Shown: piece by piece, positions 10,093 to 22,357 of the stretch
Layout of the letters: each line of letters starts with the position of its first letter
How positions within the stretch are numbered: the stretch's first letter is position 1
Source of the DNA: Anodontia alba
Taxonomy: Eukaryota; Mollusca; Bivalvia; Lucinida; Lucinidae
Assembly (NCBI GenBank): GCA_964016985.1
Contig: OZ024823.1
Coordinates: forward strand, 38,421,687 to 38,485,686
Reading direction: 5' to 3'
Length of the DNA: 64,000 bases
Notes under the pieces: model-generated
What the model was told of the DNA's origin: nothing
Databases searched by the model: none
The model's input: only the letters and a program-made list of their open reading frames with translations
Position numbers and translations under genes: made by a program

Positions 10093-11673
10093 CAGGGATT
10101 ATTCTGGCCCAAGATTTTTGTGAGAGAAAAAATCCCATTTGGACAAAAACAGTGAGAGATTTTCAAATTCAGTGAGATTTTTTTTTTCGCTCGCTCGGAC
10201 AAACTGAGTGAGATCTTTTTTTTGTAAAGGCCAGATTTTGTATCAGAATTGTATGTATAAGTATTATTATTGCTTATTTTGTAATGTTCTCTAAATCAGG
10301 TTAATAAAATTTTTATATATAGGGTGTTTGATTATTTTAAGTATCATTATTTTCATGTTTTCTACAAGTGTTTATATATAAATTTGAACTTTCTGGAAAA
10401 TCATGTTTAAATAACAAGTTGTTTAATATTCTTTTTAGAATTTCTAAATGGAATAGTCTAGATTAAGCTATTTTTGGCATGTCACAGAACATTTAAATTT
10501 TTCTTGACAAATACTGGAAAATAAGTGATGCCTCTAGTACTCTATTTTTTTTTTAGAATGTTCTTTGATATTATATAAGGAGAGAAAATTTTCATATGAG
10601 CATCTTTGTACACATTCATTTTTTATTGGATTACTTCAATGTTTCATTAATTCTGGAATTAAACTCTGAATTCAGGGACTTTAAATTGTGGGATCAGAAA
10701 CTGCAATTCAAAGGATTTGTTTCAGAAATTCTTCAGGAATTATTTCTCTGGGATTTTGTGACATTATCCAATGATTTTGTTTACCTGGGAGTTCCAATTC
10801 ATATACTCATAATTTTTTCTCTAGGACTCACAAATTTTATAAAAGTGAGTCCCTGAACTCACAAAAAAACAGTATATATCTGCTCTAAAATATATTACAG
10901 ATTCATGATTTTCTCACAGGACTTGTGGAATTTCAATTGAGACTGAATAGAATCAAACTGTAAATAAATCACTGATTATCTTGAAAGGTACCGTTTACAT
11001 TTATTTTTCTGTCTTGCACATTTTCTTATTTTTTGTTATCAACTAATACTGTAAATAATTTTAAAGCTTGTTGCTGGTTTCACTTTCATTTCTTACTTGT
11101 TACGCCTGGCTCGTAATAAAATGCAAACGGCTGAATAAGGGCTTCATGGGCTTGTTATTCATCAAGCGCAGCTCGGTCTTGTGTTTGATCCGAGATCGTC
11201 ATCAGGGGAGGAGAGCGTGGCCACTTCTGTCGAGCTGGGTTGTGCTCGAACAAGATACTTTAACATGTTGCCATCCCGACTGGACGGCTTCGGGTCGGAA
11301 TATTTTCTTTCTTTTTTTATCCGAGTCGGCGGACATGTTTTTGCTGACTCGAGGTAGCGATCAAATAAACGCTTACTTAAACCAGAGACCGACAATGAGT
11401 TTTTACGATAAAGCTTTTCAATGATACAGATTAATGAATATTTACCTGCGTTCGTATGTGTAAAGAATTTTGGCGCCACAATAATTCAGAACCCGGTCAA
11501 ACAGAACAGTCCGATAGTCTCGAAATGAACCGCATGAGCAAAATAGGAACTTAACGGCGCGAAATGAGAAAAATTCAGCGTGCGATTTTTTTTCTCACTC
11601 CTGGAATTTTGATGCGATTTCTTGCAAAAAAAATGCGAGAATATCGCGAAATCGTGCCAGAAAATGATCCCTG
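10093..11673. mobile_element. Non-autonomous TIR element, family X copy 1
   Basis: The element begins CAGGGATTATTCTGG and ends CCAGAAAATGATCCCTG, which are imperfect terminal inverted repeats. A second copy with the same ends lies at 54826-56364 and matches through most of its length. AGAATG occurs on both sides, so a 5-6 bp target duplication is likely. There is no transposase-like frame. CAGGG ends are typical of hAT-type elements, but the target-site length does not fit the usual 8 bp, so the superfamily is open. Near the left end is a run reading CAGTGAGATTTTTTTTTTCG beside CGCTCGCTCGGAC; near the right end GCGAGAATATCGCGAAATCG forms a short palindrome. Confidence 0.75.
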
Positions 11674-11718
11674 AGAATGGGAGAGGAGCAACGAATACAG
11701 TGAGCGAGGCAGCCCTCA

Positions 11719-12060
11719 CTATGTATTGTCAAAAATGGGGAAAAAGGCCTTTACAAATAATGTAGCATAGTAAAAAAAAATAACAATGGAAAGACAAGAG
11801 TTTGGTACTGGGGAGAGGGTGTGTTGGGAGGAGACTGGGGACAGAATAGAGTGAGCCATGGTCAAAAAATGGGGAAAATGTCTGTATGAATAATGTAGCA
11901 TATAAAAAGAAAACACACAAGAGGAAGACAAGGGTTTGGTATGGTGGGAGAGGGGTGGTGCAGGGGACTTGGCAAGGGCAAGACTATGTGCATGCTATAA
12001 CTGAATGAATCATTATGTTCAGATGTAGGGAAAAAAAAAAAAAAAAAAATAGAGAAAATA
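11719..12060. repeat. Diverged tandem repeat, unit about 130 bp
   Basis: Two neighbouring units share TCAAAAATGGGGAAAA, GAATAATGTAGCATA and AAGACAAGAGTTTGGTA-type segments (11729 and 11859). A third, more diverged partial copy of the AATAATGTAGCATA segment is at about 12250. This is intron 2 of TADA2B. Confidence 0.6.
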
Positions 12061-12099
12061 ATGTCAGGCTGTGACATAACAGTCTGGACATCAAAAAAT

Positions 12100-14375
12100 G
12101 GAAATTGATTTTTTTTTTAAGGTTTTCTTATTATCTTTTTTTTTTTCATTCATAAAAATTATGTATGCAGAATGAGAGGGAAAAAGAATACAGTGAGCGA
12201 AACATGTCTTCACTATCCATAGTCAAAATTAGTGAAAGATGCCCGTAGGAATAATGTAGCATATTAACTGATTTTTTTTATGTAGAATTTAACGATTAAG
12301 CCCCCAAAAAATCCAAAATATACTGATTTTTGTGAAAAAAAGCTTTAGGGGCCTACCGGTTACTAATTAAAGGGCTAAGATTTTAATGATTAGCGATTTT
12401 TGATACCCCCTAATCCAGACCCTCATTAATTTGCACTTTTGAACGCGCTGCCAGAACGTAATGGAAAAACGACGCCTGTTCATATTTTCAGCATGAGAAA
12501 AATACCCATCCATTGCACAACGCAACCTGGGCAGTAAAACCTCAACACAGACACAACGCAACCTGAAAAAAATGTTCTTATATCATTTTAGAACAGTGAA
12601 GGCTCAGATCATCCTGTGCATCCATGTAATCTGAGTAAGGCCTTCGCTGTCAGGGCAGTAAAGGCCTTGATCAGGCTGTGCAGATGTACTAACTAATCAA
12701 GAGTTATGCTGTTCCAATACTGTATATGGGTTATTCTTTTAAAGCACAAATACAACAAACAAACAAACAAAATTGTGTCGTCTTTAAGCAAGAGAAAAAA
12801 TGCACGTGCCCGTGATGTTAGAAAAAAATTCCTAAGTCACAAGAGAGCGAATATCAAAATAAGCATGCACAGTCCATGTATTGCTGGCCACACGGTGCTT
12901 CCTTGGTTCGAAATTGACGGTGTTATATACGTCTCAGCAGTCATATTTTTTTAGATGGACTCGTTAAACATGGAATCACCACAATAGATGAATGAACAGA
13001 ACTTTTCTATTAATGAGACAACAAATATTTTGGGCTCCATAAAATCCAAAATAAAATGTACTTGGCCACAGTGTGAATGGGAGACAATGTAGGCAATATG
13101 AACTAGATCTACTGTTCTTTTGATTTGGTCTAGGTGTACACTATTCAGGCACATCTGTCCGAATAATAGGGAAATATGGTCTTTTGTGATGTCCACATTT
13201 TTCATTTATTTATTTATCTATTATTTATTTTATTAATAGATAGGACCTTTTCAGTTGTTTTTTAAAGAAGCAGTGAAGTTATCATAACCCCTGCCTTCCA
13301 TCTCTCGCACACCGCCCTGCTATTTGCCAGTATGTTATAACGGATTTGGGATAACCGATATGAACGAGTTTGATATCTGGAATATAGATATATCTATCTA
13401 CTACCGACTCTGATAGATATATCTATCTCCTACCGACTGCAACTGTGGCTACTATACAACATATTGTACTGTTTAGCTGTGAAAACTTTTGCAAGATCCT
13501 ATCTTTAGAACTGTTGTAAGTGCATTTATGAAATATTTCAATCAGTAAATATAAAAATGAATCCTCTGTAAAGTTGGCATATGCATACTTGCCCAAAGTG
13601 TCTTTGAGAGCAATACAAATAAAAAAAAATCTCCCCCCATTCTGACATACAATGTGCTTCATTAAAAAAATGTTAGAATTTGGTCTTTGTCAGATATCCA
13701 ACAGCACAACAGCTCTCCATTTTAGATCCAAGACTGACTTGGGCAAAGAAAAAGCCACATTGTTATCTCCGTTGGCTATCCCTGTAGAAAATATCTCCTG
13801 GGAATTGCCTTGATTTTATGTGTCACTGGCCCTCTCTCTTTTTCTCAAGGACAGATTCAAAGCGGGGTCAGGGTTCAGTCGAACCCCCTTTGACTAAAGT
13901 TTTCATTTTCCTGGGAATTTTGGATAAATCTGATTAATTTAGGACACCGTATTTACCCTAAGTAATCTAAACCCTTTTCCTCATACTTCTTTTCTACTTG
14001 TCCATTTTACTCCCTTTGAGTGTGTGATAAATTGCTAGACGAGTGGCAAACAGTGTAGACCCTGATCAGATGCTCCCCGCCCCTCGCCTTAAAATGCCAT
14101 TGCACTGAAGATCTTCCTTTTGAAACAAGTCATCACCAAGATACCTTCAAATTCTCTATTTTATGAATTTTGTCCGTACAGACTACAGATATGTGCCAAC
14201 CCACAACCCACCCCTTAAAATGCAGAAGCACTGAAAGGCCTATCTGTCCCAATACTTAGGTTCTGTTTTCAATACATGCCAGTTTAATAAGCATTTCTGA
14301 CGAAAAAATGCTCTATACTTCAACCCTTAAAGCGCCAATCACAACTATTGTCGTCTGCTTTGTCATCTGCTTGTG
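12100..14375. other. Intron 2 stretch with only short repeats
   Basis: This stretch contains a short element around 12595-12690 built on GATCAGGCTGTGCAG-type sequence, a dispersed-repeat edge at 14325-14375 (TCGTCTGCTTTGTCATCTGC, also inverted at 30105-30150), and two short GATAGATATATCTATC units near 13390-13430. No exon or ORF is convincing. Confidence 0.55.
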
Positions 14376-15894
14376 ATTTTAACTGGAGTCTCCTCACCAC
14401 AGACTTAACTTAGTGCATTTCCCTTATTCCCCGCAAAGAATTTTATGGATCGTTCTGTATGGTTCGGTGAAGAAAAGCGCGCGAAAGCACACGGACTTCA
14501 CGGGTACTTCAGAAATTCCCTTTGCGTGTCGCCATTTCGGATGTGTTTCTGTGTTTTGGATATAAAATTTCCAATTCGTTAGTGTTTATTCGGATGGTAC
14601 ACTGTTTTTCCCCCGCTGGAATGTTGGTATTTGCTTTCCTTTTACTTTAGTTAAATTTAGCGGATTTTTCTGCTTTTTAACTTACAGTACAGCTCAGGTG
14701 GTTTTTCAAAATCCCCCCGAGCCGGTGGGGAGTGGATTCGGGTGGAAAGGATTAAATTTTAGTATCCCACAGTGGTTTCATCCGGGCCGGTGGATCCGCT
14801 GCGTTCCCGTGGTAAAAATCGCCTGATAAAATTACTTTCAAACAGGTAAAATTCGATGCGATGATGACAGGCAATTGAAACAGCCTCAGGGGCCATGCGG
14901 TGTTTCCGCGATGAAGTGAGAAAACTGTTTCCAAAGGGGCGTGGCTAAAGCCAGTCATACTTTTTCGGCATGCACGGTTGAATAGGACCAAACTGCCGAC
15001 CTGATCAAATCAGCCTTTTCAACTCATTATGTGACAGCAATTAACGAATTGTGATTGTACGCATTCCCATTCACCATGAGCGTACAGAATTGTTGGTATC
15101 TGCGTACACAAAACGTACCGCAAATTCGGTGCATAAATTGCAATATTCGTACGTCCTGCTTGAGTCAGTTTTCGCTCATCAGCATCCTTTTGAATATTAA
15201 TAAAGCATCGAAACACTGCGATTGCCGACGGAAATAACGAATGCGTATGGCCAATGCATAAAAAAGGATGAGTTTTCCAAATTGCCACTTTCCAGTCCCT
15301 CAAAATTAGGTTTATTCCCCTGTTCTCTTGAAATATTAACCAATGCTGCCCTGTTCCTTGAAATATATTTGGGTGTTCCCTTGGTCCATAGAAAACCCCA
15401 GTAGCCCCATTCACTGTTCGAGCAGGTAACATGGGCTGCAACAAAGCTCCATATGAAAAAGTACCGGATTCTGTGGCTTAGTTTGGTCCGGCCAACAAGT
15501 GGGCACGGCATGGTCATTTTTTTCTTAATGTGCCGTAAAAAAACCCAAAACAAACGCTCAAAAATCTCAAAGAGAATCAACCTTCTGCCTCGAATCCACG
15601 AATTACGTATTTATGTTTGGTATTTTCTCATGCAACAACCGCACGCACTCAATTTAAATGACCTAATGTGGTAAAAGACCGGGAAATTCTCACTCGCGTG
15701 CAGCAACCGCACGTGTCATTATAAATTTACTTAAAGGGGCGCTTCTGCTATCAAAGAGACATTGAATCAATGAGACAGCCCAAGCAAAAATGGTGTCTGT
15801 CATACAAAAAACACGCGTAACGAACAAGGGACCACAGAAGTTAATGACAATTCAAATGAGTGAGTTTTTTAACGTCCCACTAATAGCTAGTTCA

Positions 15895-16008
15895 TACGGA
15901 GGTGTGGACCTTGGTTTAAAGTCCCATATGAAAGGAGCCTGGGATCGAACTCATGACCCCTGGGTGACAAGGCGCGCAGCTTTACCACTACACCACTGAG
16001 ACACCCTT
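15895..16008 (-). mobile_element. tRNA-like SINE head, minus strand
   Basis: On the minus strand GTCTCAGTGGTGTAGTGG resembles an A box and GAGTTCGATCCCAGG a B box, 50 bases apart. It differs from the main SINE family in this window. No acceptor-stem pairing is visible, so I call a SINE or tRNA relic, not a tRNA gene. Confidence 0.5.
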
Positions 16009-16434
16009 TCCCAATATTTCAACCTGTTAAATATCTAATAAAAGGGCTGCAGACATTTCACCATGCCCCACCACTACACTTACATCAAACAAGTACCATA
16101 ACTTTGTTAATAAATTAATTAAGTTTCAAGAAAATATCGCAAACAGTTTTCAAGTTACAGAGCGGACACAGATATATTACAGAAATCACTAAAATAGTTT
16201 CGGTGTTCGAAGGGCCATAACTCCAAAAGTAGGCTCTATCGTCAAAGTATATGAAAGAAAAGAAGGGCAGTTGTCAGTTTCTGCTGTAATAGCTTATGAA
16301 TAAGCACGCCCGGAAAAGTTTGCGGGCTCGATGAATAGTATTGACTGGGCAGTTTAACTCCAGTTCAAACAAAAATTACGTCGGTACAAAGTTCTCATGT
16401 CTGAAGTATTATTTACAATGTACGAACTTTGAAC

Positions 16435-16834
16435 CGGATAAAACCTACAATACTACAATGTACGTGCGACCAGCAAAGACTCAGGTTAGTCTGTGCATCG
16501 ACCCATTAGATAAAGCAAGCTTCTTGCATACTGTACGATCAGCGAAGGGTCTGAACAGAATGTGCTGTTGCAGTCGCACTGTTTATTCCGCTTTGGACAG
16601 CCCGGCTATCGATGGTAAATACGATCAGCGAATGCTCTTATCAGAATGTGCAGGCGCGTACTGACCAGAGTCTTCGCTCGTCGCACAAGACATTTTGCTA
16701 CACCCAGTGATCATAGGGGGTACTTACGATTGGCGAAGGCTCTGATCAGACTACTGAGATCTGCTGATGTGCAGTCTCGGAGTGTGCAGGCTGATCCGTC
16801 TCTTCGTACAAGTTTTATTGTAGGTTTTGCCATG
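16435..16834. repeat. MITE-like repeat with AAACCTACAAT ends, copy 1
   Basis: The segment begins AAAACCTACAATA and ends TATTGTAGGTTTTGCCATG, an inverted pair. Inside are several inverted and direct copies of a GATCAGACTGTGCAG-type sequence. A related 221-bp copy with clearer ends lies at 52689-52909. Confidence 0.55.
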
Positions 16835-17410
16835 CACAGACTCTTGCGCGAGTTGTTTGTGCAAACCTTAACGCTAAGCACCCTGGGTACAATTATTTTC
16901 AACAGACGGCATTTGGAAATTTTTTTCTCATTCTTCCAAGAGAACATTATTTGCACTTCATGCAAATTGTCTCCACTGCATGAAACGTCAAATCCTGTTT
17001 TCTTGGTAATTAAAAGAAGAAAAAAAAAAGAAAACAAATTCAATCTGTCGTCTGCTAAATTAGCCCAGAAGACGCTTTCCCGCCGATGCGCTAGGTTTAT
17101 ACAATGCGTCTCTTACCCGTTAAATAAATTATGGTCTTGGTTTTGCTTATCGCATATTGAAGCCACAAAAACAGAACACTTTACATGGAAACGAAAGTTC
17201 TGAAGATTGCTGTATAAGCCAATAAATATAATGTTATTAATGTATTATACTGTAAGAGAATAATGTAACAAAGTATTCATTTGTACCCTGATAAATGCTG
17301 GGTAAGGTACTCACACTGCAGGTTTTACTGATTTAAGGGAGCTGACTGTAACTGACTAAAAAGGGAGTTAACTGCAATTGCTATACGCGTCTGATCTGTG
17401 CGAAATGGAA

Positions 17411-17703
17411 TGTTTGTTTGTTTGTGTTGAGGTTTTACGGCCCAGTCAACCCATTGGGGTCATGTCGAGTGCGGTCAGTTTACCTAACCACACGTTTACT
17501 GGGCAAGCTTAGTCCTCTAAGCGGTTAACCAGTATTGCGCACATTCTTTCGCCAGAAACTGACAATTGCCCTTCTTGAATCAGCGGAAGGGAGAGAATGA
17601 CCGTAGACAATATTTCATGATCAATCTCCACGAAAGAATGTTGCCGACCTCGGCGGAGGTTGAACCCGCGACCTCCTGGTCTCCAGTCGGACGGCGCATC
17701 TTA
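17411..17703 (-). mobile_element. 300-bp tRNA-derived SINE, minus, head truncated
   Basis: This is the reverse-orientation copy of the SINE seen in full at 27971-28281. The tail (TTGTTTGTGTTGAGGTTTTA) is at the left. The B-box region reads GGTTGAACCCGCGACC on the + strand, and the copy breaks off at GGACGGCGCATC near the A box. A further degraded copy of the body is at about 17805-17935. Confidence 0.8.
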
Positions 17704-20312
17704 CTGCGAAATGGAATGGGGAAGAGCATTTTTTATGAACCGCGCCAATACAGATGGGGGCATGCTTATACAATAAGTGGTGAACTAGTACACTGAACTC
17801 CCTACCGCCTGAAACTTGTAATTGCCAATCTTGAAGCAGCGGAAGGAGCAAATGACCGTAGCAAATACATGTGTTTCATGATAAATCGCTCAATCTGTGA
17901 GGATCGAATGCACGATCCTTACCATCGGAGATAAATGCGTCCGCCTACGTGGCATTACTCGTATCAGAGTTCTCGGAAACGCCGAATCCGGCGTATTTTT
18001 ACGCCTATTTTTGCTTTTGTACGCGTAAAATTTCCTTCCGAGGATTCTCATTTACGCTCGATTGCCACCGGACGTCCAAACTGAACTTAAAGACGTACCG
18101 CGGACTTCCGAAATTTCTTTTGTCCGTCGAAATCGATACCCGAGATGTCCAAAAAATTGTCAAAAAGCCCGCCCACTTTTAACGAGTTGTATGATGTTTG
18201 CCCCGCCTACTTATTAGAAATTCGCTACCTGTGTTGACTGAGCTTTAAGGACGTCCCTCTTTCCGCTTGCGGGAGTTTTATTGACATCGGTGTCAAGCGT
18301 CGCGGCACCCTTTTGATGGCTGCGTAATCACTGTGTGTATTTGTCACGCATGCTGAGTTGATTAATTGATGTTTGTATAATTAACTTTCTTCTGCGACAC
18401 CCGAAAATATTCGGTGAAATTATATGGTCATTATTATTTTTAAATATTCACGTCTTAAAATCTTAAATTATTTTATTTTGCTAAGAACGTGTGTCGTCTG
18501 AAAACACCTCAAACACTTCCGGGAGTTACCGAGTGAAATTAAATAAAAAAATAGCAATTGTGCACAGAACGCAAATTTAAATCTATTCGAATTTAGAAGC
18601 TTAAGTTTGTCATGACAACAAAAGCAATTTTTCAAATGAGAAGAAAACATATTTTTCGTCAAAATTTTCGGAAAACCCGTTTCTAAATTCGTAGCCTTGT
18701 TCCGGCTGCGCTGTTTACCAGCACGGAAAAGACGCAAAGTAAGTCTAAATATAGGCGAATTGCGATGGTTTTGCTTGCTATTCTCCGCGAACGAACGTAT
18801 TGCTGTTGGTAACTCATCGAGAGCTGCCTTTTATTTGTTTGTTGTTGCACGAGTCGGCGCCGTTTTCCCGCAATTTTTGTGAAGTAAGCAACTCGCTCGC
18901 TCGTGTTGATCAGCTTCAATCCAAGCAAATATTTCATTAAATACATTTCTGCAAAATAATTTCAGCATAGTTTGTTTTTAAGAAAACATGTTTTGGGTGT
19001 TTTCTCTCATGTATTTTCTTTTCTTTTTTTCTTTCCCTGGGCTTTGAAACGAACGCGAAGTTGGACCAATGTTGATGCTTTCTGTAAGGTCCGACATACA
19101 AGTACAGGCATTCCAAAAAGATGCGATCGAATTTTAATAAGCGATAAGGATATGTTTAAAACACATCTAAGAGAAGTGTATATCATGATGATTCTGTGTG
19201 ACACTGAATTAAGAACCTCTGTTCTACTAAAGAAAGGGCAGACTGCCGCAGCAGAGAAAAAAGTGGGACTTCCTAGATTTTCCTGTGGGACTTCCAAATT
19301 TGAGGGGTAGGAAGTCTGGGACTTCCTGAGTCTGGAAGTTAAGCCCCAAAAGCTTTTGGATCCTTACCAGACACTCAGTGGTTAAGGTTAACTATGTTGA
19401 AAAATGAAGTTGTCCAGACAATGTCCTTAAATATTAAGTTTTCATATTTAGCCGAAAACTCCAAGTTTTCTAGGTCAAACTCCTATTTTTCAATTTTAAC
19501 TCCAACTTTTCTCAGAGATGGATTCTTAAACTCCTGTTTTCAAAATCCTAGTGAGAACTCTGTCGTTGGTCTCCAAATAAAAGCCTCTAAGATAGCAGAA
19601 GCGCCCCTTTAAGTACCCGGGTACAAGGTAAGAAATAAACAAACAGAAATAGGTTATTTTTTATTTCTTGTTTTATTCATTAATTCTTTTTTTTTTTTTT
19701 TTTTTTTAATCTCTAGGTAGAAATATATCTGTATTTATTCAGCGGCAAATCAGCCGAATGATGCGTAAGCAAAATAAAGGTTCCGATTTCCTCCCCATGC
19801 AAACTCGAAAAAATTCGGAGCTGTCAATCATTCTGACGTCACTAATCTTTCATTGCGAGCTCGCTAGGATAAACTTTTGCCCACCGCGGAATTCTACAGG
19901 TAAGTGGGTGATATTGCGGAGGGAACTCGGCGGAAATGCGGTGGACGAAAAATCTGTCGCGGTGGGAATTGGAGTGGGGTATCAGGAAGATCCGCGGTGG
20001 GCTAAAAAATCAACCCCACCGGTTCGGGGGGATTTTGAAAAACCACCTGAGCTGTACTGTATGGTTCTCAGTTGTTGTCACAGTTTTTCGTGACTTCATT
20101 TCTTAGTACAGTTTTGTTTACTGTTTGCCCTTCTTATGTCCCAAGTTCGCGGTAGCTGCGGACATTTGAAAGCCTCTTGGGACAATCACCCTAGATGTTT
20201 TGCTTGCTCTCGTTGCAGTTTTTAGTCGCGCTGCCAGATCTGTAAACTGTGGCCTAGCTCGATTTGGACGCTAGCTTCTAATAGACGTTCTTACGTTCAG
20301 AGGAAGGTTGCG

Positions 20313-22357
20313 ATGGACAAGAAGATGATGGGCAGGAAGGGAGCCTCTTCCCGAGACACAGTTTCTAAAACTGTTGAGGGTAGCAATGACATCTGTCAAC
20401 CTGGCTCCGGGACTGTATCCAGACAGTCCCAGTCTGAGAACTCTTCTCAGTCTAAGTCCGCCTCAGGGGAGAATTACCGGGAGAACCGGGAAATCTCCTG
20501 ACTGACACTTCTCGTTCTACAGAGGTAACTCCTGTAGATCCAATTGGTGGTTCCACTACCAACATGTCTGCGGACAAGAGGATTGGCAGATCATCTGACC
20601 ACGTGTCAAGGGATGATTCTTCTTCCTCTGGTCGAGATTCTTCTGAATCTGACCGGTCAACGGGTCGGGTTTCGCCCGCCCGGGCATCTCAGCCTCAGTC
20701 TAAGGATCGGTCTTTACAACACCGATCCCCGGACCGGTCATCTCGGCACCGGTCACTGGACCGGTCATCTCGGCACCGGTCAAAGGATCGGGCATCTCGA
20801 CACCAATCACCGGGCCGGTCATCTCGACACCGGTCACCGGGCAGGTCATCTCGACATCGATCTCAGGGCCGGACATATCGTTCCCGATCTTGTCATCGGT
20901 CTTATTCTCGAGATCTCCATTCTTCCTCTAGAAGGCATAGGTCTAAGATAAAGCACAAATATTCTAGATCTAAACGCCAGAGGCATCATCGTTATACGAG
21001 CCCCAGTTGTTACGGCTCGTCTTCTAGATCCAGATCTGAGTCAGTTCTGAGTGGTCAACTTCTTCAGACAGAAACAGGCACCATAAGAGAAAAAAGTCTC
21101 ACAGACGCCGTTCTATTTCTACTTATAGAAGGCACAAGAGGCATAAGCACTCCTCTGGCTCTCGCCATAGAGGTCTTGCAAGATCTTCATCTAGAGATCG
21201 TAGTCACAAGACTATGTCTCAAAGAGCTCATTCTAAGTCTGACAGAAAAGATGACCTCTCAATTATAGTGGACAAGAATGATTTCGAAGGTGAAAGCAGA
21301 GCTGGTTCACCTCGTAAAGCCTCTTTCAAACCATTGAAGAAACAGTCTTTTGATAGAGGTACTTCGGATTCCGAGGAGGAAGAGGAAGCTACCATTTCTT
21401 TTGCCGAGGCAATTCAGGAGGTCATGAATTTATTACCTCCTGAATTTTGTCCTAGGAAACAGTCTTCCGAAAATATTCAGAGGCCTAGGTCCACCTTGGA
21501 TGCATTAAATCCTACTGAGGATAAGAACAGCTTCTCTTCCTCAGTCTTTGCTGATAAAAGATGTTGTGAATGTCTTCCAGTCTCTTTTCGACAAAAAAGT
21601 AAAACTTGAACCTGGTTGGGTTACCAATCAATCTTTGGAGAGAGAGCTTGGTATTGTTATGAAATACTACCGGTCACATGGTCAGTTATTTCCCACCAGT
21701 GTACCTAAAATTGATAAGGATGCATCTCTGCTAGATTTGGCATCCTCTGGAAACGTTAATTTTCCAGTCAAGAGTTTGGAAACCATGGAGCGCCAGGCTA
21801 GGAATATGGTTACTATTAACTCGTATGCAGACCTTTTCACTGCGGCATCAGTCAAAGCTCTAGAATCAGACAATTTGGATGCTCCTATGCTGAAGAGACT
21901 GCTCAGTTCCATTGTTAGCTGCCTTAAGCATTCCTCTTCTATGGCAGTGATTCTGACAGTAGAACTCCTGCACGCTAGGAGGGAGGCTGCCATTGAAAGG
22001 TCCAAGATATTGACGGAAGCGACGAAGAATAAACTTCGTTCAGTTCCAATCGTCTCTGAATTCCTGTTCGGCGGTCAGGTTGCTGCACTTCAGAAATCAA
22101 ATTCTGAATCTCAGCAACAGAGTTTTATAGCTTCCTCTGTTGCACAGAGTAGTCAAGCTTCTTCTTTTCGGTTTAAAATTCCGAAACGCCCAAACAAATC
22201 TTCTGATCACAGGGATTCTTCTTCTTCTTCTAGACCTTCGAATCGCAGGGATCGAGGTGGTCCTAGAAGAGGCCCTCGTCGTGGAGGCTGTGGCTTTCGT
22301 GGAAGGGGTCAACACACCCCCTCCCGAAATGGTGCCTCCAAAGTTACACGACAATGA
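20313..22357 (+). pseudogene. DIRS gag-like ORF1 with RS repeats, frameshifted
   Basis: The region starts MDKKMMGRKGASSRD and can be followed to a Gly/Arg-rich C-terminus (RRGPRRGGCGFRGRGQ) ending at 22357, overlapping the start of the RT frame. Three frame changes are needed: near 20475, near 21050 and near 21550. The N-terminal third (20640-20990) is extremely Ser/Arg-rich, with a 24-bp/8-residue tandem unit of the type RSSRHRSP repeated about seven times. The middle has an acidic run (SDSEEEEEAT) followed by a helical region (FAEAIQEVMNLLPPEF). The last uninterrupted piece, from 21548, is 269 codons. Position before RT and basic composition make a Gag-like nucleic-acid-binding protein likely; no zinc knuckle is seen. 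Confidence 0.75.

Larger units (their letters stand above)
15730..19613. mobile_element. TIR DNA transposon B nested inside A
   Basis: The terminal inverted repeats are 23 bp, CTTAAAGGGGCGCTTCTGC at the left (15730) and its complement ending at 19613, each flanked by TA. The interior (3.9 kb) holds SINE fragments, a MITE-like segment (16435-16834) and AT-rich DNA. Open frames of up to 185 codons exist (for example 16646-17203) but contain no DDE motifs or zinc fingers I can recognise. It is probably non-autonomous. Confidence 0.75.
14685..20059. mobile_element. TIR DNA transposon A inserted in the DIRS 5' region
   Basis: The 46-bp terminal inverted repeats start CAGTACAGCTCAGGTGG at both ends and run through a C6 tract to GGTGGGG with one mismatch (14685-14730, 20014-20059). 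A TA dinucleotide flanks each end (14683-14684, 20060-20061), the expected target duplication for Tc1/mariner/pogo-type elements. The element's own sequence is about 1.5 kb once the nested element at 15730-19613 is removed. No transposase can be recognised, so it is non-autonomous. Confidence 0.8.

Noticed and set aside
15019..15444. Minus-strand open frame of 141 codons
   Set aside because: It lies inside TIR element A, has no recognisable domain and overlaps equally long frames on the other strand.
16646..17203. Open frame of 185 codons in TIR element B
   Set aside because: It runs through a MITE-like repeat and a hairpin repeat; composition changes along the frame and there is no transposase motif.
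20544..20951. Second open frame over the RS region (GHLDTGHRAGHLD-like repeats)
   Set aside because: It is an out-of-frame reading of the 24-bp RS repeat in gag; the RS frame fits the downstream protein better.
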